NCBI RefSeq assembly: GCF_018446385.1
Contig: NC_055986.1
Span: 26,708,302-26,772,301 of the forward strand
Direction: 5' to 3'
Origin: Zingiber officinale
Lineage: Eukaryota > Streptophyta > Magnoliopsida > Zingiberales > Zingiberaceae
DNA length: 64,000 bases
Shown: one piece after another, positions 9,942-21,823 of the stretch
Layout of the letters: every line of letters starts with the position of its first letter
How positions within the stretch are numbered: position 1 is the stretch's first letter
Notes under the pieces: generated by a model
The model's input: only the letters and a program-made list of their open reading frames with translations
The model's database searches: none
Told to the model about the DNA's origin: nothing
Made by a program: the position numbers and the translations under genes

Positions 9942-10747
9942 ATGGCTTTCAATCCTCTTGCTGTTATATTGAAAGAAAACAAACTTACTGGTCCCAATTA
10001 CATTGATTGGAAATGAAATTTGGACATTATCTTAACTGCTGAAGGTTACAAGTTTGTACTTTTTAAGATCTGTCCAAACCTGCCTAATAGCTATTCTAGT
10101 GAAGAGGAGATTGAGTATCATAAGAAATAGGTCAGGACAGATGAGATGGCGCGGTATTACATTTTGGCTTCTATGTTAAATATGTTGCAACATCAACATC
10201 AGGTCATGCCTACCATTTATGACATGATGCACAATCTCAAGGAACTCTTCGTACACCAGAATCGCGCTGCTAGGCAAGAGGCTATGAGAAACTTAATGAC
10301 GACCACCATGACTGAAGGGACACCCGTAAGGGATCATATTCTCAAAATGATGGCTCTTTTGAATGAGATGGAAGTCCTTGGAATAGAAATCGATGGGGAA
10401 CCCCAGGTCGATATTATTCTCCAAACGCTGCCTAAAAGTTTTGAGCAGTCCCGCCTAAACTACAGCATGAACAAAAGGATTTATTTGTTGGCGGAACTTC
10501 TGACAGAACTTCAAATGGCAAAAGGGCTATTTCATCAAATTTCTCAAATTCACATTGTTGAAAAGTTTCTGCTTCTAAGCCGAAAGGCAGAAAGAAGAAA
10601 AAGAAACAAGTTGGTTCAGTAAAGAAAGTGAATCGATCTTTAGGGACTGGGCCGCATGCAGGTGTGAAGAATCCAAAGGGCAAGTGCTTCACATACAAGC
10701 AGTTTGGACATTGGAAAGTGGACTGTCCTCGCAAAAAGGAGGACAAA
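9942..10747 (+). pseudogene. copia gag remnant
   Basis: An ATG at 9942 opens MAFNPLAVILKENKLTGPNY, a usual copia gag start. Stops at 10014-10016 and 10128-10130 interrupt the frame, which continues open from 10146 to 10622 through a gag body with NEMEVLGIEIDGEPQVDIIL. A zinc-knuckle remnant lies at about 10684-10725 (CFTYKQFGHWKVDC), where the second cysteine is tyrosine and the frame differs from the main ORF. Gag would form the particle; this copy cannot. Confidence 0.8.
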
Positions 10748-10754
10748 AATGACC

Positions 10755-13170
10755 AAGAGACCTTTTAAGGCCAAGGGGTATAGAGCCAAAGATGTGTTGG
10801 AATTGGTTCATTCTGATTTGTGTGGACTTATGACTATCCAGGCAAGAGGTGGTTTCAAATATTTTTTCTCTTTTATAGACGACTATTCGAGATACAGGTA
10901 CATTTACTTGATGCACCGCAAGTCTGAGTACTTTGATAAGTTCAAAGAATACAAGGCTGATGTGGAGAAACGTCATGGTAAAGGTATCAAGACACTACAG
11001 TCTGATCGTGGTGGCGAGTACCTCTTAGGAGAGTTTAGGAGTTACTTATCAGAGGTCGGGATTCAATCCTAACTGTCTGCACCTGGTACACCCCAACAGA
11101 ATGGTGTGGCAGAACGAAGGAATAGGACTCTTATGGAAATGGTTAGATCAATGATGAGTTATTCAGAATTACCAAATTCATTTTGGGGATATGCTCTGGA
11201 AACGGCAGTGTACATTCTGAACTGGTACCTTCTAAGTCAGTAACCTCTACTCCCACAGAATTGTAGAATGGGCGTAAGCCTAGTCTGAAACATATTCGGA
11301 TTTGGGGTAGTCCAGTACATGTGCTGAAGGGAGACGTTGATAAGTTGGAATCACGTATAGAAATTCGCTTGTTTATGGGTTATCCTAAAGGAACGAAAGG
11401 TGGTTTATTTTATAGTCCTAAAGATCAGAAGGTCATTGTTAGCACCAATGTCTGAGTTTTAGAAGATGACTATGTAATGAACCACAAGCCCATGGGTAAA
11501 ATTATTTTTGAGGAAATAAGAGAAGACACGTCTACTTTAGTACCAACGGTACAAGATGAGATACCACAAGAAACTATAACATGTGTCACAAATGATGCAC
11601 AATTACAAGTAGTGTCTTATCATAGTGGGAGGGTTGTTAGGCAACCTGATAGATTCATGTTTTTGGGAGAATCTTTAGACTTGATCCCTGGTGAACATGA
11701 ACCTGATCCCTAGATATATGATGAAGCACTCCAAGATAAAGATGCAACATCTTGGCAAAGTGCAATGAACTCTGAAATTGAATCTATGCATTCTAATCAG
11801 GTCTGGGAGCTTGTAGAACCACCAAATGGTGTAAAATCCATTGGATGTAAATGGGTCTACAAAAAAAAAAAAAGAGGAACAGACGGGAAGGTGGAAACCT
11901 TTAAAACGAGGTTTGTTGCGAAGGGGTATACTCAAAAAGAGGGAATCGATTATGAGGGAAACTTTTTTACCGGTAGTCATGCTTAAGTCTATCCGGATTC
12001 TTTTATCTATTGCTGCTCATATAGATTATGAGGTTTGACAAATGGATGTCAAGACAGTTTTCCTTAACGGAAATCTTGAAGAAAACATCTATATGAAACA
12101 ACCAGAGGGATTCATTGTGAAGGGCAAATAGCATCTTGTATATAAGCTCAATAGGTTCATTTATGGACTGAAGCAAGTTTCGAGATCTTGAAACATCCGG
12201 TTTGATGAAGTGATCCAGTCTTATGGATTCATTCAGTGTCCAGATGAGTCTTGTGTATACAAGAAACGTGACGGAAACGTGGTGGTATTTCTTATACTAT
12301 ACGTAGATGACATTTTGCTCATTGGCAACAATATCAAAGTGTTGTCAGACATAAGGGTATGGTTGCCCAAGCAGTTTGATATGAAGGATTTGGGAGAATG
12401 TGGGCATATTCTTGAGATCCAAGTAATAAGGGATCGTAAGAAAAAAATGTTGTGCTTATCCCAAGCTTCATACATCGATACTATTCTAGCTCGTTTTAGC
12501 ATGCAAAACTCTAAGAAAGGTTTTCTACCTTTTCGACATGGAGTACCTTTATCTAAAGAGATGTCTCCTAAAACATCAAAGGAAATAGAGGACATGAAGG
12601 CAGTTCCTTATGTTTCAACTGTAGGAAGCCTAATATATGCGATGCTATGTACGAGACCGGATATCTTTTTTGCCGTAGGCATGGTTAGCAGATATCAAAG
12701 TAACCCAGGACAAGGATATTGGACTGTCGTAAAGCATATATTGAAGTACCTGAAAAGGACTAGAGATTATATACTAGTTTATAGGCAGATGATTTGCTCC
12801 CTGTGGGTTACACGGATTCGGACTTCCAATCAGATAGGGACAATAGTAAGTCGACCTCAGGGCATGTGTTTACTTTGGGAGATGAAGCTATAGCATGAAG
12901 GAGTGTTAAGCAGAAATACGTTTCAGACTCCACCATGGAAGTTGAGTATGTGGCAGCCTCTGAGGCACCCAAAGAAGTTATATGGCTCAGAAACTTTTGA
13001 TGGACTTAGATGTAATTTCTGGTTTGTCCAAAATTATCATAATTTATTGTGATAATAGTGGTGCAGTAGCAAACTCGAAGGAAACACGATCTCATAAGGA
13101 AAGTAAACACATTGAGCGCAAGTACCACCTGATACGAGACATCGTAAAGTGAGGAGAAGTTGTTGTCGCC
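10755..13170 (+). pseudogene. copia integrase-RT-RNase H remnant
   Basis: Integrase is recognisable from 10790 (ELVHSDLCGLM, FSFIDDYSRY, QSDRGGEYL) with a TAA at about 11070 and a continued NGVAERRNRT block. Reverse transcriptase pieces follow: VWELVEPPNGVKSIGCKWVYK (about 11805), KTVFLNGNLEENIYM (about 12050), and the catalytic LYVDDILLIGNN (about 12298). RNase H pieces end with RKYHLIRDIV near 13130. At least six stops or frameshifts are visible. Protease and the pre-integrase domain were lost in a deletion just upstream of 10755. Confidence 0.8.
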
Positions 13171-13297
13171 AAGAAAGGTATAACTAGTTAATTGTTTTCG
13201 CTGTGTACTAGTTTAGTTTTCCTTTGTGTGAATCTTGAAATACCAACACAAGAGGCTAGCGATCTTGTGCTTCGATTGAGGTCTCTATAGTTAAACT

Positions 13298-13618
13298 TAG
13301 GGTTTATTATAAGGAGTTTAAATATTCAATTTCTTTGAAAGGCTTTGACTAGGAAGTGGTGGATGATCCCATACCCAAGAAGGCTGAGTGCCCCGCCAAC
13401 GATCTGGAAGTCAATCCCTGAAATAGATATTTAATCAACTTCTGTAATATGGTTTAACTTCTGATGAACACATGGGTTGAACTTGGATTAATAATGTTAA
13501 GTTTCGTTTGCAATCCAAGTTTAACTTCTGAAAAGCACATTGATTGCTAGGAAAAGTTCTGTGCTTATACAAATTTTTGTACAGGGGAAACAGAACAAAA
13601 TTCTGAGTAACACCAACA
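13298..13618 (+). repeat. 3' LTR of the copia element
   Basis: Direct repeat of 8511-8830 with scattered substitutions, ending ACCAACA. The true LTR start probably lies upstream of 13298, because the partner copy is truncated exactly at the Tat junction. Confidence 0.75.
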
Positions 13619-14500
13619 CTTTAATCTGGTGCTCAGGAGAGCGTGGCTCAGCATCATCAGGGTGATGCCACTCGCTGGTCGGCAGGTGGATGACGATTGT
13701 TATGTGTTTGCGACTGCTCGGATCCGATGACTCTAAAGTGGTCGGACCCTTAGACTTGGACATCGGGGAGGAGCGGATTATGGACACTTGGGCAACTAGG
13801 ATGACCGATTGGGCAGAATGTAAGCAACTAGCTGTGAGCATATTATCCCGGCCGATAGCGCAAACAGCGAGAGTATCTGATCGGAAGATGAAAGAGTGGG
13901 TATGACAGTCTCCCTCTCTAGGATGGCAAAAGATGAGGTTTCACCCCGCTCAGAAGGGGGGCGAGAGGTAGTAGGTGCAGAGGCCTGCAGACCGAAGGTT
14001 GTCAAGAGGGAAGAAGCTTCCCCTCGATGCCTCTTACGGTATTAGATTAACGACTCACCTGAAGTGGCCGACTCCAAAGGCACCACTATCGGCATCATGA
14101 ATTATTGCTCAAGGGGTAATTCGCCTGTTGCGACCGTAGCATCGCTAGTTGCCACCTGACTTCCTCCTGCTTCGCTAGCTGCCGCGCGACTTCCTCCTGC
14201 TTTGTCGGTCGGATCGTCAAAATGTTCGACCAACAATAGGCCCCGACTCTCTAGCTCAGCAACGCCTCGAGGGTTATCTCCACATCGGCAAGCTTGCTCT
14301 TGTCACTCAGTCATGCCCTCAGCATGATTTGAGCTACAAAAGGAGGAAAAATCAGTTAGTTTCAAAGACGACAGGTAGAAAAAGAACATACCTAAGGGGA
14401 TGGGCAGCCACGTTCGGATAGAGCTTAACCCAACCATATATAAGACTCCTTCCAACAATAACCAGTGTATGTGGAACTTTTGGCAAGCTAGACTTGAAAC
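13619..14500 (-). pseudogene. Second Tat element, left piece: middle part of its antisense gene
   Basis: The minus strand encodes FHIHWLLLEGVLYMVGLSSI at about 14400-14480, matching RYHIDKLLLPGVMYIFGLSS of the first Tat antisense gene. A GTATGT...TTGTAG intron lies at 14334-14391, the same place as the first intron there. Further left, the low-complexity Ser/Ala/Pro part is heavily mutated. The piece is cut at 14500 by the element 14501-23094 and continues at 23095. It also ends abruptly at 13618 against the copia LTR, which apparently inserted into it. Confidence 0.7.
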
Positions 14501-15772
14501 TGTTGGATCGAGAAGCGCTAAAGGGGGGTGAATAATGCTCGTGGCTATTTCGTTCGATTTAAAACACTCGAGACAATAAACGCAGCGGAAAAGAAAACAA
14601 CACAATCAAACGCTAACACAGGTTGTTTACTTGGTTCGGAGCCTGTGACGACTCTTACTCCAAGGCCAGGGATCGTTGATCGCTTCCGGTGGGCAACAAC
14701 AACTATAAGCTCGAAAGATTATTACAAACTTATTACAATTTGAACTGTAAAGAAAGCAATACCGACAACAAGAATATCAAATCTGGTGCTCCGGGTTGTC
14801 GGGATGTTGCTACAGCACTTCGGGAACTTCTTGTTAGCAGCTTGTCACAGAAGGATCGCTTAGAATGTGTGTTGTTAAGCTGCTGGTCGAAACCCTCTTA
14901 TAAAGAGTGTTCAAGGCGCCTCCATTAAGCTCCAATGCGCCTCCAACACGCCGAGTCAGCCGTGTGGATCAACGCTGAAGAATTCGCCGCTTATCCACTT
15001 GAAGGCACCTCCATGCTAGTCCAAAGCGCCTCCAAGCACTGGTCCAAGGCGCCTCCAGCTCCGTCCAAGGTGCCTCCAGCACCTCTTCACAGCCATCTCA
15101 CAATCTGCACCCGAGGTGCCTCCAAGCTCCATGGAGGCGCCTCGAACACTGTTCATCCAAGGTGTGATTTGCTCCTTTGTTCCTGCAAAATGTGTTAGTC
15201 TCAAACACATACCCTGCAAAAAAAAGTTAACACATAATAGCTATGAATAAGATATTGACAGTTTTCGAATTGTCCGGGTCTGACTTCGGATTTCCTACCG
15301 AAAACCCTAGGTCGACCCGACGCCTACTGTTCCCTCTACGGGGAACACGTCCTCACCTACTACACTCAGGAGATTTACCTGTTGTCAGCACAATTCTCCA
15401 GATCGACTGAACTTTTTCTCGGCGCTCGATGCTTCCGGACTTTCTGCTGGACGCCCTCTTCTCGACCCGTCCAATCTTCCTCCTGGTTCGCGACACCAGG
15501 ACTTTCCACTAGGGTTACCACCCCTAGGACTTTTTGCCTGAAGCCCTCGACCCGCCAAGACTTTCCGCATAGGGTTACTGCCCCCTATGACCTAGGGTTA
15601 CCACCCCCTAGGGTTTTTCACCTGCCTAACCACAGCTAGGACTTTTGCCTAAGTACACTTAGGACTTTCCTGCAAGCTCATTCAAACTGTTAGATCACAA
15701 AGCAGCTTAACTTTGAACCCTTTGTCATTATCAAAACACAGGTTCGATCGTCGGATGCTTCCAGCACCAACA
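14501..15772 (-). repeat. 3' LTR of the non-autonomous element
   Basis: Near-identical to 21824-23094. In minus-strand order it has a U3 with CCTAGG-type short inverted repeats (15480-15640) and a cluster of GGCGCC words (about 14912-15145). A TATA box CTTTATAAGAG at about 14896-14906 comes next, then U5 ending in the ...CCAACA terminus (plus-strand start TGTTGG). Confidence 0.9.
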
Positions 15773-15787
15773 ATCTCCCCCTTTTTT
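15773..15787 (-). other. Polypurine tract
   Basis: Minus-strand AAAAAAGGGGGAGAT directly before the 3' LTR; it marks the element's orientation and the start of plus-strand DNA synthesis. A second purine run lies near 15975. Confidence 0.85.
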
Positions 15788-17458
15788 ATTATGGCAACTC
15801 AAATTCAAAGTTAAGTAAAAATAGATGCACAAGTAACAATTTTTAAAGTTTTAGTATAAGAAAGCATAAGTAAACATTTTTAGATGCAACCAAAAACTTT
15901 TAACCTAAAACTTTAAAGTTAAAGGCCCTTAATTAAGGCTTTCTCTTGAATTGAATTTTTGAATTTTATGTCTACTCTCCCCCTTTTCCATATATAAAAA
16001 ATATAGGATTAGTAAGAAAGAAAAAACCATAGTGTTTAGGTATATTTGAAAAGATTTTAAGAAGTAATGTTTAGTTATACCTTGAAGAGAAGAAGAACTT
16101 AGCTTAGAAGAAATGGTCTGGTAAGACTTTTAGCTAAGTCTTAAATAACTTAGCTAATTTTGTGATATCAAAATATTTTTTAAAAAATACTTAGTTAAAC
16201 TAAGATATTTTTGTTGTAAACCAATAAGCTAAGTAAATGTCAAGGGTTCAGAGAGGATCCTTTTTAAGATAGTTATATTGAAAAGAAAATTTTGAGAAAT
16301 TACTTGGGTAACTTTTGAAAGCAAAACCTTTTTGAAAAAAGTTAAATTTGAAAGACTTTATAGAATTTTTCTCAAAAATTAGCTAAGTTTGAAAGTATTT
16401 GATAAAAAAATATTTGAAAATGGCTATACAAAAAAAATTTAATAAGCCTTTGAAAAAAAGAGCTTTGAGAATGTTATTAGAAAATATAACTGAAGTTGAA
16501 AAGTACTTAGCTTGATTTTGAACTTGAAAATATTTAAATAATTTTAGTTTGAAAGACTTAGTTAAATTTTAGCTGCTAAGAGGGAGGAGCTTAACTCGTA
16601 AAAACTCTAATTAAGGTTGTTATTCAAGTAGCCCTAAAGTCCAAGTATGAGTAACTTTAAAAAATTTAAAATTAATCATTTAATCATCTGAGTCAAGTGT
16701 CTAACCATTAGTTATTAACTGCTTACCTAGAAAGTAATAGCTTTCACTTGGCTAGTCAAGTTAAGTTGACAATCCAGTTAGATTTGACTAGGTCAGGATC
16801 ACTTAACTTGATTACTGTATTTTTTGTATTTAACACTCAGACTTCCTGCGATGCACAACAATATACATTCTGAAGTCTAGGCTGTACCCTATGCATCTCA
16901 CGTCATTCTAAGTTTTTCATATACAAACAAGTTATGTCTAGTGTACTTGTGAGATGCTCTGGCTGAAATCTAGGTGAACATGATATCTAAAAGTAGATGC
17001 CTAGTCTAAATCCGAATTTTGAAAGTCTAATAAAGTTGGGATTTTGAAGACATTTTCCTAGAAGTTTGAAAAACAAGTAAAAGCAAGATGAACAAATAAA
17101 TTCTATTCTACTAAACAAGAGTTTTATAGCAAGAACTAGTAAGCAGAAAGTTGTGTAACTGAACCTTGATCTGCAAAAGGTTTAACTAGAATAGCAAAAG
17201 AAAGTGTCTGTCTCCAAAGTATAAGGTACAACTCATGAAAGGAGAGTATCAATAAGTGGGATCATCAACTGGAGGGTCATCAGCTGGAGGTGGTGCAAGA
17301 GGCTGCTCGGGAGCAGGCTGTCCCTGACGAAGAGAGGCAAAGCCGGGAGCTATATCTGTGCGAAGCATGCGGAACTCATCCAGCATAAGTCGTCGTGTCT
17401 GAGCGGAGTAAGCCTCGAGACTTGTGAGTCGGTCCTCGACAGATAAGGAGGTGGATCG
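15788..17458 (-). other. AT-rich 3' untranslated zone of the non-autonomous element
   Basis: About 1.7 kb without a gene; rich in AGTTTGAAA/CTTAGTT words and T runs. It lies downstream of the second ORF on the element's sense strand. Confidence 0.6.
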
Positions 17459-18532
17459 TCAAGTCGAGGTCGAGGGCCTTGCCGAACTGGAGGGCTGTCC
17501 ATGAAAATCCTCGGTTGTGAACTCTAACACGCCCTCTCCCTCGGCTGGAGCAAAGAAGGCGAAGAACTCGGCGTCTGCCTCGGGCCCTCTCGGAGCAACT
17601 GGTTCATCCTCAACTGGGTCGGCTAGGGGAGGCCTACCCACCCATGCTAGTACCCTCTGAGCAGTGACATCTATATGCGCTAGCCTAAGTGAACCCAGTC
17701 CAAACTCATCATAATGGGTAAGGAGAAGGACCGTCCCCCGTGTCACATCTATGCCCTCAATCGTCGAAAATATGGATGTCAGTATATGGCAGTAGGATAT
17801 ATGAACTACTCTGGATGTGACAAGACTAGCTGCATGAACTATGTTTGAGAACATATGTAATGCAATGTTTATCTCTAAATGATGACATAATGCGTACAGA
17901 AAGAAGGAATGGGATGGTCGCATCTTCGGGACGTCCCGAGATGTGATGGGTAGTATGCATGCAGTGAGGACTCTATACATGACATAGTCCTATACTCTGA
18001 GAGACATCGACCTGAAATCTGAGACTCCAAGTGGTCTCTCCCCACCAAAAAAGTACTCATAGAGTATATCTAGAGTAATGTGGGAGTAGGGGTCGCCAAA
18101 GGGCAGATCCCTACTAGGGTAACACAAGAAAGAAGATGTTGACTGTCTAAGCTCTAAGCTAGTGTGTAATAATGTAGGTGTAAACTGGATGTCCTTTCCA
18201 CCAACCCGGGTGGAATAAACCAAACCATCAACCTTCTCAAGGTTGTTAAAAAATTGGGCACATAGATCTCGGTTTACTGCATGACTGCAGTAAACTAGTC
18301 TTTCCAACTGATAATGGGCAATCATCTCTATAACAGATGGACAATAACTCGTAAAACAGGCTCTATTTAGGTATATACACTTAATGACAGAGTATGAATG
18401 CTGAGAAAAATTGATCCTATGCTGCTCAGTAGGGAATCTAGTGTCAGTGGACGGGGCTGTACCCGAGGTGGACGCAACATTGCGTCGTTTCCTATTTTCA
18501 ACCATATACACAAAGATTCGCAAAACAAACAC
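17459..18532 (-). CDS. Second ORF of the non-autonomous element, unknown product (one frame break)
   Basis: Two overlapping minus-strand frames: 18532-17990 and 17980-17459. The first starts near the basic MVENRKRRNVASTSG and has a globular part with QLERLVYCSHAVNRDLCAQFF and FGDPYSHITLDILYEYFF. The second continues with FSTIEGIDVTRGTVLLLTHYDEFG and an acidic, Ser-rich C-terminus. They overlap in homology near 17975-18005, so a single frameshift probably divides one protein of about 340 aa. It resembles the 'putative plant transposon protein' class found in gag-only or env-bearing copia relatives. No enzyme motif or clear membrane segment is seen, and I cannot assign a function. Confidence 0.55.
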
Positions 18533-18625
18533 TAAAACTATGTAAAAAATGATTTCAGATAGTTTAGAGTATACCTAGGAGTCATTGTAGGGTATTTGAA
18601 GGAGTTGAAGGGTAGAGATCTGAGG

Positions 18626-19560
18626 TTAAGGCGCCTTGGATCGAAGGTTTCGGCAAGAAGACAAACTGCAGCGATCTCTCTGTTCGCTGCCTATTTCTGT
18701 GTTGAAGGCGCCTCCAAGCATGTTGAAGACACCTCCAATGAAGAGTTTAGGGCGCCTCGGACTCGGTCCAAGGTGCCTTAGATGATTTCGCAGGACTTTT
18801 CCCGCCTATCCTAGAGGGCGCCTCTGTCGTCGCAAAGACGCCTTCATTAGGCGCCTTTCCAGATTTTGTTTGTTTGTTTTTTTTTGTTTTAAAAGAATAA
18901 GTTTTTAAAAAAAATAAAATAAGTTTTTTTTTAAAAAAAAGATTTTTAAAATACATTTTAAAAAAAAATTTTAAATAAGTTTTTAAAAGATTTTTAAAAT
19001 AAGTTTTTAAAAAAGATTTTAAATAAGTTTTAAAAAGGACTTTAAATAAGTTTAAAAAAGATTTTAAATAAGTTCTAAAAAGGTTTTAAATAAGTTTAAA
19101 AAGGTTTTAAACAAGTTTTAAAAAAGATTTTAAATAAGTTTTAAAAAGGTTTTAAATAAGTTTAAAAAGGTTTTAAGTAAGTTTAAAAAGAGTTTTAAAT
19201 AAGTTTTTTAAAAGATTTTTAAATAAGTTTTTAAAAGAGTTTTAAATAAGTTTTTAAAAGAGTTTTAAATAAGTTTTTTAAAAAAATTTTAAATAAGTTT
19301 TTAAAGGATTTTTAAATAAGTTTTAAAAAATATTTTAAATTTAAATTTAATTTTAATTTTAATTTTGATGTTGATTTTAATTTTAATTTTAATTTTAATT
19401 TTAATTTTATTTTTAATTTTAATTTTGATTTTGATTTTAATTTTAATTTTAATTTTAATTTGGATTTTGATTTTGATTTTAATTTTGATTTTAATTTTAA
19501 TTTTAATTTTAATTTTAATTTTGATTTTAATTTTAATTTTGTTCTTAGTCATCTCACCCA
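18626..19560 (-). repeat. GGCGCC words and long low-complexity tract
   Basis: 18628-18860 carries several GGCGCC words like those of the LTR. 18880-19330 is a degenerate array of AAGTTTTTAAAAGATTTTAAAT units, about 20 bp each. 19335-19545 is an almost pure TTTTAA hexamer array, which gives long spurious ORFs on both strands. The tract separates gag from the second ORF where pol would sit. Confidence 0.85.
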
Positions 19561-20252
19561 ATCTAAATTTTTTAATCAGGGAATCGTATAATTTTTGTGA
19601 GATGAATTGGGTATAGTTATAGGGTTAGGTTTAACTTTGTGTTAGATTCATGTTTAGCTTTGGGCTCGGCAAATAAGAATTCTTTGGATAAACCTCTGGG
19701 CTATGGTGAGTCACTTGGACATCATTAAAGTAACCATGCCTTCGAAGTTTTTCAAATAGTCCTATCCACTGAACTTAGTACAAAACCTTGGTCTAACTAG
19801 TTAGGATCCGTAAAGGATAGGTTCAGTCAGTTCCACTTAGCCAAATGCACCAGGTCGAAGTTATATCTTCCTAGACATGCATAGACTAAGCTTCCCTAAC
19901 GTACTATCATCCAAAACTTCACCAGTACCGTAGGTCAAGTTAAACCTAGCCCTTTTAGTTCTAACCCTAATTACCCTGCCGGTAGCTTGGTTTGCATTAC
20001 CCTTCCGGGTAGGTTAGTTTTGGAAGTGTCAACTATTCTGGAGCCTCCCTACATTATTAATTTATAGATTGGATTTAAGTTTCTTAATTTAATTATATTT
20101 TAATTATTTTCTTTTATTTATTTATCTATTTATACGGCCTTTTGTTTTCCAAGAATCAGGTCAAGATTCTTGGAACCCAAAGCGAACCATTCCAACGCGG
20201 TCTTCAAATCCTTGACTTGAATTTTCAGGTTGGAATTCTCTTCCTCAAACTT
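19561..20252 (-). other. Non-coding stretch downstream of gag
   Basis: About 700 bp between the gag region and the low-complexity tract. No open frame of note; possible decayed remains of the gag-pol junction. Confidence 0.45.
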
Positions 20253-21569
20253 TTAGACTTGAGTCGAGGTTCCAATCTGAACGGAGTCAGACAAGGATTT
20301 GGAGTTGGTCACTTCTTTAAGGGCTGATGCCTCTTTTAGAAGTGACTTGATCCGAATATTGGATTTTGCTAATTTACGTAACAAATAATTAACTAAATTA
20401 TTTAAATGCGGAATACTTATAGTGGGGTCAGACCCTTCGGAAACGGATACGAATCCATGGCTTCTTTCCGACTCATCTTCCGATTCGCTCTCGCACTCGG
20501 ACATATTGATCTGGTCCTGGGTCATCAGTGCAAGGAGACTCGTCTGATCAAGTTCGTCGTCGTCGTCTTCTGAGGAGGATTCTTCGAGCGTTGCCTTCAA
20601 GACCTTTTTCCTTCTTTTTTTCTTTATCTCCTTTTGGTTGGGATAGTTGGCTTTGATGTGTCCCTTCTAGTTGCAGCCGTAGCATGTCACTTCAAATTTT
20701 ACCTTCGAGCTTGATTGTGTTTCCTTGGACTGGACTGCCTTCTTGAGGTCCCTTTTGTTGAACCCCTTCTTCTTCTTGTAGAGCTTTTTTACAAGGTTGA
20801 CGATCTCAGCCGTTAGCTCATCATCTTCATCGTCTGAGTCAGGTTCTTCGTCCGTTACTGGTTCAATTCTACGCCTTGGTCTAGGTTCGCGTGTTCTGCT
20901 TGTACCTGCAACCAAAGCAATGCCCTTCTCGATTGGTTGTGCATTAGTCTGCTCATATAATTCGAACTCAGAGAATAATTCATCTAACTTTAAGGAAGAT
21001 AAGTCCTTGGAGACTTTGTAGGCATCTACCATTGATGCCCACAATGTACTCTTTGGAAACGTGTTAAGAGCGTACCTTATTATATCTCTATTCTCAACCC
21101 TTTGCCCGATAGCGTGGAGAGAGTTGAGGATGTATTGAATTCGAGCGCGGAGTTGACTTGTTGTCTCTCCTTCCTGCATTTTTAAATTATATAATTTATT
21201 AAATAACAGATCTCTTTTGCTTACCTTCGTGTCGGAGGTGCCCTCGTGCAGTTCAATCAGCTTCTCCCATAGCTCTTTTGCGATTGAAAACGGGCTAACT
21301 CTGTTGAGATCCTCCTTGGTCAGTCCACACTGGAGAGTGCAGGTCGCTCTGGCATTGGCTTCCACCTTCTTGATTAGAGATGGTTCCCAGTTCTCGCAGG
21401 GTGTAGGCTTGCCGTCTTCGTCGGTTGGCAGTTGGAATCCAGTCTTAACGATCATCCACATCTCGAACTGGATTTTTAGGAAAATTTCCATCCGTCCTTT
21501 CCAGTACCCGAAATCTTCTCCAGTGAAGAGCAGGGGACGAACGGTACTGTACCTTTCTTGCTGGGCCAT
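20253..21569 (-). CDS. gag-like protein of the non-autonomous element (in-frame stop)
   Basis: Opens MAQQERYSTVRPLLFTGEDF and has the plant copia gag (UBN2-type) body: YWKGRMEIFLKIQ, ELWEKLIELHEGTSDTKVSKRD, NLKMQEGETTSQLRARI. An acidic stretch precedes a zinc knuckle, CYGCN, at the very end. There a TAG at 20667-20669 cuts the knuckle, and its expected last cysteine reads as tyrosine. Homology continues in another frame to 20253 with an acidic tail (MKATLEESSSEDDDDELDQ) and a coiled region. It would build particles and package the RNA; truncation at the knuckle may weaken RNA binding. Confidence 0.8.
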
Positions 21570-21809
21570 TTAATTAATATGCAAATACAAAATAAAACAA
21601 GATGTCCCAAGACTAGGTCTTGGATTAGTAGTGTGGAAATAGAGCTAAAATTAACGAGCTCGAGTGGTGTTGCACCAATTTCGACCAAAAATCGATTCAT
21701 AAAAAGAATTAGAATGTAGCTATTAAGCTAATTCTAATTGACTCCGTAAAATTAAAAATAACCACAAAAAAATGCTTAATTGGTGGTTGCACCAAATTGA
21801 AGCGACCCC

Positions 21810-21821
21810 GCTCTGATACCA
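21810..21821 (-). other. Primer-binding site, initiator-tRNA-Met type
   Basis: Minus-strand TGGTATCAGAGC, two bases inside the 5' LTR end at 21824. It fixes the element's orientation. Confidence 0.9.
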
Positions 21822-21823
21822 AT

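Larger units (their letters stand above)
8511..13618 (+). mobile_element. Decayed Ty1/copia retrotransposon
   Basis: Two direct copies of a roughly 320-bp sequence bound the element (8511-8830 and 13298-13618). A primer-binding site follows the left one. Gag, integrase, reverse transcriptase and RNase H pieces follow in the copia order, all plus strand, all broken by stops or deletions. Protease and the pre-integrase domain are missing. The left LTR begins exactly where the Tat LTR ends and lacks a TG start; the simplest reading is that the Tat element at 1-8509 inserted into this LTR. Confidence 0.8.

Noticed and set aside
19301-19616. Open frames of alternating Lys-Ile or Leu-Ile residues on both strands
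   Set aside because: Pure by-product of the TTTTAA hexamer array.
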